DNA from: Deltaproteobacteria bacterium
Lineage (GTDB): Bacteria; Desulfobacterota; Deferrisomatia; Deferrisomatales; JACRMM01
DNA length: 64,000 nt
Assembly: GCA_016214985.1 (NCBI GenBank)
Contig: JACRMM010000026.1
Span: forward strand, 1-64,000
Direction: 5' to 3'
Shown piece after piece: positions 57,401-61,201 of the stretch; position 1 is the first letter of the stretch, and every line of letters starts with the position of its first letter. The notes beneath the pieces are model-generated. The model saw nothing but the letters and a program-made list of their open reading frames with translations, was not told the origin of the DNA and did not search any database. A program made the position numbers and the translations under genes.

Positions 57401-60400
57401 AGCTCACCGGCGCCATGGACCGATGGATCTCCTCCCAGGCGTCCGGCTCCTCGCCAGTCGCGGCGATGGCCCCTACCTCGATCGCGTAGTCCTTGAGGTA
57501 GCGGTCCTGAACAAAGCCCTTCACGACCACCGCTCGCCCCACCTGCGAACCCCACTGCGGGGACAGCAGAGCGACCCGCGGTCCCCGGAGATCCACCACC
57601 GCCGCCGGGGAAGGGGCGGACCGGTTGCCCACGTCGTCCTGGGCCTCGACCGTGAGCCCGTACTCCCGCTCCTCGGAGGCGGTTTCGAAGATCGGGGTCG
57701 TCAAGAGCGTCTCCGCCAACACCTGCACCTCTGCGAGGGCGGGGTACGGCGCCGGAGGTTCCTGCACCTCCATCGGGGTGCTCTGCCCTTGACCTCCCGG
57801 CATCACGCCCTCGTCGACCACGACGCGCACGGCCCAGACCGGCGCGGCCGAGGAGAGCTCCGCCGTGACCTCCTCGTCGCCATTCTCGTCGGTGGACCAG
57901 CGGGGCACCCACAGGCCATGCGCATCCTTCGTTTCGATCCGAAAACGGCGGGCCACCATGGGCGAACGCCAGATGGTGACCACACGCCGCACCGCCTGGG
58001 GCGCCGCAAACTCCAAAGCCCACCAGCAGGGATAGGCACCCTCCGGGGGTCGCCAGTAGGAGCCGCGGTCCCCGTCGACCGCGGCTCCGGCGGACCGGTC
58101 CACGAAGCCGTCGGCGTAGGACGCCGACGCCGACACCGCGCCGGCACGCGCTACGTCGGCGAGTCCCGGCTCCGCGCCGTTCAGTACGACCCGGTAGCCG
58201 GCCAGGTCGGGCTCGGCGTTGGGCCGCCACGTGAGCCTCACCGTATTGACCGCCACGCTGGCGTCGAGCCCCACGGGAGGGGCCGGAGCCACCGTGTCGA
58301 CCCAGACCCGGACCCGTTCCTCACGACGATTGCCGATACCCCCGCCGTCCACCGCGGACAGGCGCAGCGTGACCGGTCCGTCGAGCCCCGTGGGCGGATG
58401 CCAGGTGAAGAGCCCCCCCTCGACCACGGGCTCGGCCCGGTCGTCTGCCCGCCGCCACTCGGCCGGCTCGCTTTCCACGTAGTCTCCTTCGACCCAGTCC
58501 AGCGCGTAGCCTTGGAGAAAGTCGTCCGTCACGGTTCCCGTCACGGCCACCTCGGGCCCGACTCTCTGGCCGGGTTCCGGCGCCGTCAGCCGAACCACGG
58601 GCGGCTCCAGGTCCATCAAGGTGAACGCTTCGGAGGGCTCGCTTTCGTTGCCGGCCGCGTCGACGGCCGTGACCTCATACCGCGCCGGAATCGTCGCGAG
58701 GGTTGCGTCGGCGAAGCTCGTCCCCGGGATCAGGCGACCGGGACCCGCCTCCAGGAGGCTCACCTCGCGGATCCCCACGAATTCCCGCCAGAGCCCCTCG
58801 TCGATCCGGATCCGCATCCGATCCGTCACGACGGCGGCCGGAAGTACGATCACGGAGCGCTCCTGAAGGTTGTCCTTCACCACAGCCACGTCCGTCCACG
58901 CCGCCCCGTTCCAGACCTGGATCCGGAAGTCCCGGGCCGCCACGTCGAATTGATACCAGTCGATCACGGCGGCCCTCACGCTCCTTGGGGAACGGAGGTC
59001 GAACTGGACGGTGCACGCCTCCGGTTCCCACGCCTCGTAGGGCCGGCGGATCGACCACCACGAGGTGGCCGGGCTGCCGTCGATCAGATTGGGCGGGTCG
59101 AAGGCCGCCACGTCGCGGAGGTACTCCGGGAGGTACTCGCGCAGGTTGTAGGAGTCCGACGCGGAAGGCACGGAACCGGGGGCCAAGTCCACGGCGTTCA
59201 CCGGGAGGCCGTCGCGCCAGAGCCGGTAGCCGACCACATCCGGGGAGGGCGAGGGCTGCCAGGTGACATCCACGTGATCCCTCGCCACCAGGGCCGCGGC
59301 GAGCCCGGTGGGAGGCTCCGGGGCCACGGTATCTTCGGAGCCCACGGTCGCCGGGAGCTCCGACCGGGTGTTGCCCGGGCTCGTCTGCACGATCAGCCCC
59401 CTCGGGTCGACGACCGCGACGAGGCTTCCCGGGCCCGGCGCCACTCCGATGCGCCACGGCACCGCGATGTCGGCCAGCCCGCCGGGCTCGAGGGACGCCA
59501 CCGTGGCCGACCCCACCAGTGCCCCGTCGGCCGGATCGCCCCAGTAGAACCAGACCTCCAAGGCGCCCGTCCCGCGCGTGCCCTCGAGCCGAACCTGCCC
59601 CTTGATCAGGACCTCCGCGCCGGCCGAGAGGCTTTGGGGAGCGAGCTCGAGCAAACCGTCGGCCGTGAAGAGCTTCAAGGAGCCGGAGACCAGGGACACG
59701 GTGCGGGTCCCACCTACGTCGATCGTCCCGGAGGCCCCATTGTTCGCCTCATCGGCCTCGTGGATGAGGTCTGCCGGGTCGAGCTCCACCGACCAGGTGC
59801 AGACTCCGGCCAGGGCCGACGAATCCACCGAGAAGGTCACGGTCGTCTGCTCGCCCAGGCCGAGCCCCTCGAGCAACCGCTCCTCGGCAATCACCCCGGC
59901 GCTTCCCGCCCCCTCCAGCCGGAAGCGCACCGGCACGGCAAGGGCGGCGACCGAGCCGTGATTGGACAACGTCACCGCCACCTGCCACCGGTCGCCCGGC
60001 ACGGGATCCGGGCCCGCGACCACGCCCTGGACGGCGAAACACAGATCCGCCAGCCCTGCGGAAGAGAGGGCCGACACAGCCAGGGCCGTGGTCCAGGGAT
60101 CCTCTTCCCAGGAGCCGTCGGGCAACTGGGCCTCGGCGAGGTACACGCTTGCGCGCTGCTCCACCTCAGGCAACCATCCGCCGATCCCGCGAAGCGCCGC
60201 GAGCACTTGAGCCGTTGCCGCCGGGCTGCTTCCGCCGACACCCCAACCGCCGTCGGCGTTCTGGTGAGAGAGCAACCAGTCGCGGGCGTGACCGACGCCG
60301 GCCTTCGAAGGCGGCGTCCCCGAGACGAGCAAGGCCTCCAGTATGGTTGCCGTGACCGCCGCGACCTCCTGACCCCGCTCCCCAACGCCCCAGGACCCGT

Positions 60401-60920
60401 CGGAGCTCTGCGCGCCAAGGAGGTAGTCGCGGGCCGGCGCCGAATCGGACAGGGTGTCGAAACCCGCCTGGGTCAGGGCCAGGAGCGCCAAGGCCGTGTG
60501 GTAGGGAGACGCTGCGCTGCCTGCCACGCTGCCCCATCGGCCCGAGCGGATCTTCTGCGACGTGAGAGGCGTGAGCAGCGTGGGCGGCGTCTCGGCACCG
60601 AGAATCCGCGACGCTGAAGAACCCTCGGCCAACGTCTTCCCGGATTGGATTGAGAGCCACAGCCTCGATCGTGCCGAGGCCTGCGAGCCCAGCGCCCCCA
60701 AGACGCGTGACGTGGAGCGAACTCCGGAGGGGTCGCGGACCGATCGCCACGAGCCGTCGGACCGGACGTTCGCGAGCAGCCAGCTCCTGCCCCGATCCGC
60801 CTCCTCGTCGGCGGCGGCAGGATGAGCAGGCCCAACGAGAGAGGCGACCCAACTCGCCACGAAGAGGGCCGTGAGGATGCGATTTCGACCAAGCCAGGTA
60901 TCCCTTGAGAAACCGCTCAT
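36255..60920 (-). CDS. Giant secreted multidomain protein, 8,221 residues
   Basis: One uninterrupted frame of 24,666 bases. The ATG at 60920 follows GGGAGGTTTCCC. A Sec signal peptide (NRILTALFVASWVASLVG, cleavage near AHPAAA) exports it. Domain order: terpenoid-cyclase/squalene-like toroid (about 40-290); CARDB-like beta domains (about 295-525); nine FN3 domains each split by a discoidin (F5/8 type C)-like domain and followed by an Ig-like domain, plus a tenth without the insert (about 530-3620); five beta-propeller-like blocks separated by Ig-like domains (about 3620-5785); Ig and chitobiase-C-like domains and six near-identical Ig repeats (about 5790-6627); a right-handed beta-helix (about 6630-7000); two more Ig repeats; and 13 SpaA/carboxypeptidase-regulatory-like cassettes to the end. 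There is no sortase, autotransporter or transmembrane anchor. It is presumably an extracellular adhesin or matrix protein; this is inference. Confidence 0.93.
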   Translation of the reverse strand: MSGFSRDTWLGRNRILTALFVASWVASLVGPAHPAAADEEADRGRSWLLANVRSDGSWRSVRDPSGVRSTSRVLGALGSQASARSRLWLSIQSGKTLAEGSSASRILGAETPPTLLTPLTSQKIRSGRWGSVAGSAASPYHTALALLALTQAGFDTLSDSAPARDYLLGAQSSDGSWGVGERGQEVAAVTATILEALLVSGTPPSKAGVGHARDWLLSHQNADGGWGVGGSSPAATAQVLAALRGIGGWLPEVEQRASVYLAEAQLPDGSWEEDPWTTALAVSALSSAGLADLCFAVQGVVAGPDPVPGDRWQVAVTLSNHGSVAALAVPVRFRLEGAGSAGVIAEERLLEGLGLGEQTTVTFSVDSSALAGVCTWSVELDPADLIHEADEANNGASGTIDVGGTRTVSLVSGSLKLFTADGLLELAPQSLSAGAEVLIKGQVRLEGTRGTGALEVWFYWGDPADGALVGSATVASLEPGGLADIAVPWRIGVAPGPGSLVAVVDPRGLIVQTSPGNTRSELPATVGSEDTVAPEPPTGLAAALVARDHVDVTWQPSPSPDVVGYRLWRDGLPVNAVDLAPGSVPSASDSYNLREYLPEYLRDVAAFDPPNLIDGSPATSWWSIRRPYEAWEPEACTVQFDLRSPRSVRAAVIDWYQFDVAARDFRIQVWNGAAWTDVAVVKDNLQERSVIVLPAAVVTDRMRIRIDEGLWREFVGIREVSLLEAGPGRLIPGTSFADATLATIPARYEVTAVDAAGNESEPSEAFTLMDLEPPVVRLTAPEPGQRVGPEVAVTGTVTDDFLQGYALDWVEGDYVESEPAEWRRADDRAEPVVEGGLFTWHPPTGLDGPVTLRLSAVDGGGIGNRREERVRVWVDTVAPAPPVGLDASVAVNTVRLTWRPNAEPDLAGYRVVLNGAEPGLADVARAGAVSASASYADGFVDRSAGAAVDGDRGSYWRPPEGAYPCWWALEFAAPQAVRRVVTIWRSPMVARRFRIETKDAHGLWVPRWSTDENGDEEVTAELSSAAPVWAVRVVVDEGVMPGGQGQSTPMEVQEPPAPYPALAEVQVLAETLLTTPIFETASEEREYGLTVEAQDDVGNRSAPSPAAVVDLRGPRVALLSPQWGSQVGRAVVVKGFVQDRYLKDYAIEVGAIAATGEEPDAWEEIHRSMAPVSWGQVMTVWYPVLRAGRFALRLTARDQFEQTQVTRTEFLLDAMPPEAPAGLSATEAESGLTLGWTASSTEANGSGPAEDLAGYRIYRDGIPLTVSDVAFLARITVPVATPRVELDGRGNPYLLDLSGPVSYMNDGFPETGWRPEPFAQPVEVVLDLPQPFVLSAVGIDWWPDDWLWGRDYTVSVWDDEADAWATVAQVRDGFRPRAEHPFAPVATDRVRILLEQGPTAYSVGAIAEVHLRRPEESALVSGTTYCEPLSVASEAAYRVTAVDRFGNESPKSNRVRVDRSAPRVALTAPVAGALRLPAGTWVAISGTVDDPLLREYRVEVGDGDAPAYWQTLAHREGALLPILSPTALAFWQVPYDAEGPVTFRLSALDEGDRRGESTVTVRIDTKAPAAPSGLAALDQGGSVRLDWQVVPEPGVAGYHVYRNGKRLDVRDVAPNATAKASSWPCGGDTNAAWRANDGDSLTAWHSTLHQVPAWVRLLFDGVYPVTGAAIEWDPFVPAQDFSLQRWDAGVEDWVELVTVTDLQENPWRVDLPTAVRADRLRVHMTRSVDRETLRFGIREVHVYRGPGAETPTEPSFVDDAVGPLEYSYRVTAFDGAGNESVPSEEVHLDNLAPRVSITSPAEGDRVGRHLEIEGTVADQRLLDYRLEVGPGERPASYQVVDTWDTPIDEGVVAVWDPPAGEDGPWRLRLVARDLAGRETAVERTVRVDTTPPPKPEGLVASAASSSSVELFWNAPSAPDLGGYNVFKQGVLVNDALVSRQGVPTASAGSTEAARGPITDPPSPWLCGTLPAFWEEQFPFDAAIDRVELFWVAGTGAAPPRDYELQVYADGSWKTVLTVWDNAFRHRIHTIPVPARSNLFRILITRAVKKGWSFGLDLVRLSDTGRGGLLADHRYLDDGLPEIGGVYRVTAVDQVGNESALSDSVLVDDHVPEVSLLAPLDGIVATGPLVVRGTIRDTNLLQWRLEAAPQGASALWTELAAGRGSVPLAAELVRWTPPADTDRLYALRLSATDLSGKRTETTVTVYVLTRCPSLPMGLGARVGAGGDVELTWSAPLEGDVVGYNVYRNGEKLNRTNVAPLATITASSNWVDPQGWYAASKAADESLGTYWVPSPFVRPAWIAFQFPQPFRLGAVAVDWLEDPWGKRFFGKDYQIQTRDGAGWRTVVFVENNGAAHRYDGLLEGTVTDGIRILVTAGSDEDVVGVLREVRILTAEPKDTVTGTAFLDAGLTVIEGLYAVTAVDAYGRESAVATALVDALAPRLHVTTPSAGDRVPAWFEIRGSVEDGTLRGYELAWRYAGGQWLTAGRYAEPRAKGILGTLYVDDLSDREAAVELRVRAWDEAGNVAEQIVPVIVDAAPPAAPSALTATLLGNAGAHLHWEPSPSADVAGYLVARGGHALNSGNLAEEAVAAASGVYLESESHQAWAAVDGIESTSWLSDLHEGPKVLEVVFPVRKELREITVRFQAMTVLALPAPTEGTLDVWDGQDWQTVAETVGGPWHAVLPGANGGGTWYALSVVLPRAVISDRLRLRATRPPGGGAFVLGVAEVSVLGTGLVTDTEFLDASLDATETVYEVRAVDRAGNQGMAVTVAIDALPPRVAISSPASDSLSRGTVSVSATVQDGTLLWAQWSWGYGPDPVEWQPAAVSGSPPSWDRAIWRTAGLQGSVTLRLQARDEVGNESEARVTFSIDDAPPAAVSSVEPLVTAAGVALRWAPSAEADVAGYAIYRDGKRLNTADISSLGRAWASIEPTEASRAVDDDPRSEWHGAGGVGDLVWGLDFDEPVRVRGVTLTFVDPALNPLSGPRSRQGEIPPTVVAEGWTGSSWVVLATVNENRLPVRSVPFSPTALTRLRLRFPQSQGLGAAVALADVAVWPDWATGLVVEPTFLDTAVSDPAHTEHAWSLAAVDGAGNEGFHSPPIMVDTLPPRVRLAQPAEEETVGREVRVVGTVEDRFLDHWTVEVRLGTQSIVRLAQGWETPARGLLTVWNPPVQWVGTAELTLTAWDRSGSSTVTTRTVRVDTLAPSSPSGLAAQDRAGGVDLSWNRASEADLAGYFVYRDGEPLLLEWSPRAAIEASGVVDPGKACDGRLDTAAFVLPAEDAWWGFVYDTEQAFAGLEIRPEKLGAPVVVEVRRAGQWVAAPSLSASPGGGGRRRFEPPVLGTGIRLRWAGAYVRLEEVTVLLARFLAPSQSNTVDGEVAGWCRPEAGYQVAAVDGLGNVSAPSVETSLDRSPPLVAIRSPSEGSTLGGRVEVVGTVRDRFLRRWVLEVSVAGGQWLSLASGVTGTQQGRLAEWDPPVDVPATALLRLTAEDTSGQVNRVEVPLRLERAALTAPRGLRGEMGPFVSVLSWVPGPGAPPAAYRIYRDGEVLAETAGTELSQPVQDLCGPVIGWVDEVSFVNTAPGVLSVEILKSGVEAGRCLYEVRAVDGEGRESPPAVRFDRDGPLVLLDHGIFRVYPVALSSDGSNLWVLRTGGEVQRLGADGTAAATLSIAAVDRLDDGMDLVVSGDRIWVAGTSRLRAYSFLGAPLTPAVAIPPSYRTRVAALPGGGVAAWTDRSLLCLDETGTVTRTLPRLDSGFDVAVDGQGHFLVLNASGGVSVFDSDGSPFAEVPTPFVSPPDPWSFSPGAFLAVDDRGFIAVSGGRGVDARIVLLNPSGGVIARIDGSVTHPLDDCAGGMAFLGTRLAAIGGWPPHLDDFLVDPGRLPVGAAVSEIVSPSSGAALRNGFVVTGTVSAESPSRWSLDLGEGESPAAWTRVAEGETGVPFGALGSVDTRRFGDGLWTLRLTSRLSDAMAPESRVAVRFDNTAPAISILAPSEMAAVSGAVSVRAVATDADLAWYRVSARQAGTDKGSEIAAGTGPTPVSIECSWNAAGVGSGFYEIVVEVGDRAGNRTESVVRVFVGSVSVQAPLGAGSIDGARMVARLAGGRWVAGEPEAARITILDPSGAWIARVAADDRGALFGSGAIVALAALPDGGFAVATSSGRISLFDADGLALGGFQAPGGPRIAVGGMAVDALGRIVLAGGPRGYGLFDTAGESLFPAGSAGSQPSGIGAVVGAAADGIGDVYLLVEGGSALRVYDRWGQLLEIRPVTGGPARALAVDEDGRMLLAYDDRVELLAPEGSRLSEWTTRGALGGLGSGQVLGVWLGSGAAAVIDAGAGVPLLFGLSSVIPETPERSAEVRHPVEGELVPARFPVSGTAAGPGVTGYRVEVGEGRDPEAWTVVIQGTRAASGAVLGIADLSSISSGDVTVRLVTQGGQGAAESRVHCVVDAEAPSAAILSPAPYGLLREGERAHVQVAGGEDTLYSVSLERDDLPWVRKVLASGAGPRTDLSVGWNPSDFPPGPYRLVVYAEDAAGNRTRADEVLSTGRVRYAGIRTPVLLPGEILQRIESDPEGFLGITDRRVLLIGPSGDVVREALPGMTAAERADFVNVRACSEGRAFLFTSAPQLRIYDREGRWLRSVELKGLKRPVFFAFDPGGRIVVAGMDGTSLYPAEGGDPLPWIGIRYDGRYTYQGPTGADRYGNGYSLVSRGDTPADVEIRDPLGRSLLRWESCHHGGAGNLSVDAWGHILASATWAGLSFWTPDGTFLARTSGPGYGAAEGWLSSGFTATWGPDGLVGVASDNRLLIFDARELYPDSGAPSALVVLPSDRPDLSKPIVIFGSAAGGGVYTLTVEGPAGALTVAQGPASVVDGMLGVVDATEWDEGAYTVRLSVAHTAGVVEDHREFVVDRSLPTVAISSPVGFTGVTAPTPVIGRVLDANAADWVLAIGRGTSWQTLASGQGVVDGELGRLDPAQLGPGAYVLRLTGSDRAGYSSSHEVSVSVGPITLGNVLPVGSSPWYPAGFVALPDGSGVCRMRDNWERSPPDLVRMELSTGATLGRVGQPPAAGATAAMLARAPSGAAVLWQGDRRWWVQLLSGDGSVARTVEIPWGSGPQRVRRPVALVVGDDEVLVLEASQVKVFDLDGNHRTTWGELGDDPGEFASLKAGALDRFGRVLLLDRGSWLHVYSSDGVFRARIELAGSPAASCAFVGSVDVDRLGNIAVSTEAGVSLYRPDGRLLTVLDSYSSSGVEFGDVRSVAFDAAGNLWIQNRWQLHVLRLDWNALAADFPEVSLVNPADRSLLGAQAWIVGRAAGEEPLSWELAVGEGEEPDSWERIAQGDQPVPLGILGGWRAEERADGPHTLRLSVRYGTGAVREVLRRIVLDATPPELVLDSLPDRGAVPLGPVPVLGRVADAHPGAFRIKYFDTAAPEPQWQARVGGDGWYPEGSDLGTWDTRVVGPDVFRVRAWALDEAGNLAVVARDVSVSPVQFEETSYLEPRSCSVAAASRYGRVALVSPEGTSVVISAGAQPLATAPIPFAAPWSDVRADALGFDETGELVGLFRLSSTDGATSVGLARWSADGLLLEARDGIDAGRSGTSCEDGFAAVSRTALACAAGGDLRRYSFDEPSSSPLPYPSDLLPYPQKLAAWPGGYLVLYGEAGAQEGFARRAVVTTDKGAPLRVIEPPAGWGSAAYEQIAADGAGSLYLLSRDGFWHTQEDVCGSVFTWRYRVEKYGEDGRRLWSMGALGPFGGRLTSVPTVLTGTAGTWFAWEPERGELEVFRALDDSVDQSPPVGSLSLELGDGPVSGSVSVVGTAGEPFGGFWRLQAVRADDPRSAVDLGRGTSPVANGVLAEWETLGFDGDWLIVLDTWDAAGNRSTASVPVTVRNFGVPVLDPLSSPVTDSTVVVSGVGTGGTTIGLLLNGAAAGQVDVSSEGRFEVELGGLAEGENRIAARLGDGQGHWGLASGALVVVADREPPAVVATPSGGIFNAEQWVTLEASEAATIRFTTDAAAVEGDWRVYAGPVKVAVSETLWFYAVDTAGTRGEVRAQVYVIDIEAPVGSVSVNGGAAQTASPAVSITLSAADAGGAVVAMRLRNAGGPWTPWEPYGTTRAWTFPGGDGEKAVEVEFRDAAGNCGSAAASVFLDATSPVVALTSPKTGFTADRSPRLTYAVTEGSVEVRVDGASVPARSGDALGPLADGNHSVRVEAVDGAGNVGAAVVSFVVDTVSPVVLLSSPSASLTNQTTLPLLYTASEGVVTVRVDGVAVATRSGQVLGPFADGNHAVRVEAVDGAGNVGLAQASFTVDAAPPRVSVQAPAAGAIHEAAPTLFHTAEEGAVTVRIDGTPVSTRSGEALGPLADGEHRVRVEAVDAAGNVGAAEVAFTVDTVAPTVTLGSPVAGLTNQKAPLLAYHASDGAVSVRVDGEAVAVRSGETLGPLGDGDHTVRVEAVDAAGNVGAAEVTFSVDSRRLVLLTSPDAGVTSDNAPVLSYAAAGGAAVALVDGVEVATTSGSELSPLADGIHTVSVEVRDEAGSVLGVASVSFEVDTLPPSVTLVAPEDGGVWEVTPVLRYTASDGSVVVELDGVPVVRASGEPLDPLSEGTHVVRVEAVDRAGNAGSAESRFLIRSASCAHPLNVCPGEGIQDALGAARDGDVIVVEPGVHGANINFLGKAVTLTGRDPHDPAQVDATIIDGGRAGSVVTFNHGEGEPTVLRGLTLRNGKGSGAGIYVGSNGRPRIEHCVVTGNDAGPSGFGGGIYATGAAPSISDTLITANRAGYGGGVTVVFSSQPTVIRRSTVEGNAASSWAGGVFTFGGSAVLDRCSVVQNTAASGGGGATNYGGTVTFENSVIAANTTPALGGGVLVLGGVTQLTHCSLAANVAQQGSGIAVDQGTSETQVTGSILWDDAGEEIFVAGTQLVSINYSDIRGGQPGAGNLATDPWFADPSSGDFRLLEGSPCIDAGSPLGSPASDRNGAPRPQDGDGDGVCAPDMGAYESSCPLVPTVTITSPGQGATPDATPVLDYTVTDGVAVVTLDDALVPVLSGQILGPLADGAHLVRIEATGPGGRTASAEVTFTVDTAPPVVSITSPAAGVTQTSTQTLLYAATDGTVRVVLDGSPLILPSGEALHDLTDGPHTVRVEAVDAVGNVGWDEVTFTVQTAVPTEVTVRVSTSKGRALPGVKVFAFTAAGSYTGKSAATDGEGLARFPTSLLGTGTLRFRADYLGGQFWSAPLALPGTYGASVDIAEETASVSVRQGGVPKAGIKVYLFTAAGTYLGLSATTDAQGRASFELPAGRDFKFRADNLGSQYWSTSVTVGSGAPTEVPVDSGGGRLTLGVDPGGGAPLVGVSCYLFSAGGAYLSLTAKTDARGQVVFDVPSASYQVRCDTLGYSFWSEAVPVSSDGNAVLSIPHLDVTVSVQGIYGTSVEPRPGLTAYLYTESGTYLGQAKTTDASGQVTFRLPRKSYKVRADCLSFPYWSTPTTGEDREIPIPEALADVTVTRGEVPVAGVPVYLFTPAGAYLGLSATTGVDGTATFRLPARSLRFRADVQGHQYFQDAVLAADQRNPVAISTGGGPFTLEVQAGPGQPLAGLSSYLFNETGTYLGVSHATDTAGRAVFQLSDGTYRFRIDVLGMSFWSDLVRLPGPTSASVNIPRATASIRVVQAGAPQAGVTVYLFDAAGSYLGLNAVTDGEGVAAFSLPVGQRYRFRADLLGSQFLSGPIEVSDGLNECVVDTGGGTLTVRLDDGEGTAIAGAKAYLFGAGGSYLGRSGSADASGLVPFLLPSGTYRVRCDYLGYSFWSEDVTVTADAVLALTIPHQDVAATVSGEYRGTKQPLEGVPVYLFTEAGTYLGLAQETDVSGRVRFRLPVRSYTLRADTLSFQYWSEPFTGGSPEIVVPEAQAEVSVTRGSAPVEAVPVYVFNPQGTYLGLSGTTDGSGAVSFLLPAESYNVRADVQGNRYWSGEVALAADESNAVEIPTGGGSFTLRVEDGAGAPIEKVRAYLFGPTGVYLGSSATTSSAGEAGFDLSAGSYEFRVDRKGYSFWTGPVDVPTHRSCTFPIPHRRITATVRLDRSGSVIPAPDVPVFLFTETGAYVGESERTDESGEASFLLPDGSYRVRADVLSAHFWSLPFTGSDPAVTILEGEARVSVVVAGMAAAGVPVHVFNGSGSYLGLSSTTDPEGRAAFWLPAGPYRFRADVGGNERFGEGEVAEGRVISVVIDGP
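39450..42480 (-). repeat. Giant protein: Ig repeats around a right-handed beta-helix
   Basis: Six Ig repeats of about 80 residues share VRVDGxxVxxRSGxxLGPLADGxHxVRVEAVDxAGNVG, and two more follow the beta-helix. The beta-helix (about 39925-41035) has parallel turns such as GVHGANINFLGKAVTLTGRD, GIYVGSNGRPRIEHCVVTGN and GGVFTFGGSAVLDRCSVVQN. It ends with the CIDAGSP ... DMGAYES motif of choice-of-anchor-Q-type domains. Confidence 0.82.
43560..50060 (-). repeat. Giant protein: five beta-propeller-like blocks alternating with Ig-like domains
   Basis: Blocks begin near residues 3621, 4081, 4549, 5005 and 5489. Each has repeated blade-like phrases such as LAVDDRGFIAVSGG, LRIYDREGRWLRSVEL, MAVDALGRIVLAGG and FDRFGRVLLLDRGSW, typical of NHL or WD-like propellers. 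Between blocks lie one to two Ig-like domains with GxAxGxxxxxWxLxVGEG. The blade number per block was not determined. Confidence 0.7.
50410..59330 (-). repeat. Giant protein: array of FN3 domains with inserted discoidin-like domains
   Basis: Ten units begin with an APxxPxGL ... WxxxxxxDVxGYxxYRDG strand set near residues 530, 872, 1211, 1562, 1887, 2207, 2531, 2868, 3197 and 3503. In nine of them the FN3 sequence is broken after the YRDG/YRNG hairpin by about 130 residues of F5/8-type-C character (xAxDGxxxTxWxS ... VxxDWxxxxxARDFxIQxWDG). It then resumes with FxDxxxxxxxxYxVTAVDxxGNES. Each unit ends in an Ig-like GTVxDxxLxxYxLEVG domain. Confidence 0.8.
60050..60806 (-). other. Giant protein: N-terminal alpha-toroid (squalene/prenyltransferase-like repeats)
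   Basis: Residues about 39-290 repeat a helix-pair pattern with QxxDGSW-like turns (SDGSWR, SSDGSWGVG, NADGGWGVG, PDGSWEED), as in squalene-hopene cyclase and prenyltransferase beta-subunit repeats. The catalytic DxDD of cyclases is absent, so a binding or structural role is likelier than terpene cyclisation. Confidence 0.75.
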
Positions 60921-61201
60921 GGGAAACCTCCCGCCGCCTGCCGAGCCGTATCACTCCTTGATGGTTAGATCCTGGAAGAAAGGGGGTGGCCTACCGTTTG
61001 CGTCCGTCCGGCGCCCGTGCGATTCCAGGGCGGTGCGGCCGACGGTTCGTCTCGTACTTGCTTGAGAAGGACGCGTTGGCCTCTCCGACGACGTTCGCCA
61101 TGAATCAGGCGCGTCGAGTCTGATCAATTTCGGACGCGCCCGCCTGCCGGGTTCGGCTGAGGGCCACTGGATCTCCGGCCAAATCCAACAGGTTCATCCC
61201 C

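Noticed and set aside
57423-60617. 1,064-residue plus-strand frame inside the giant gene
   Set aside because: Antisense shadow of the toroid and FN3 region; no signal or domain.
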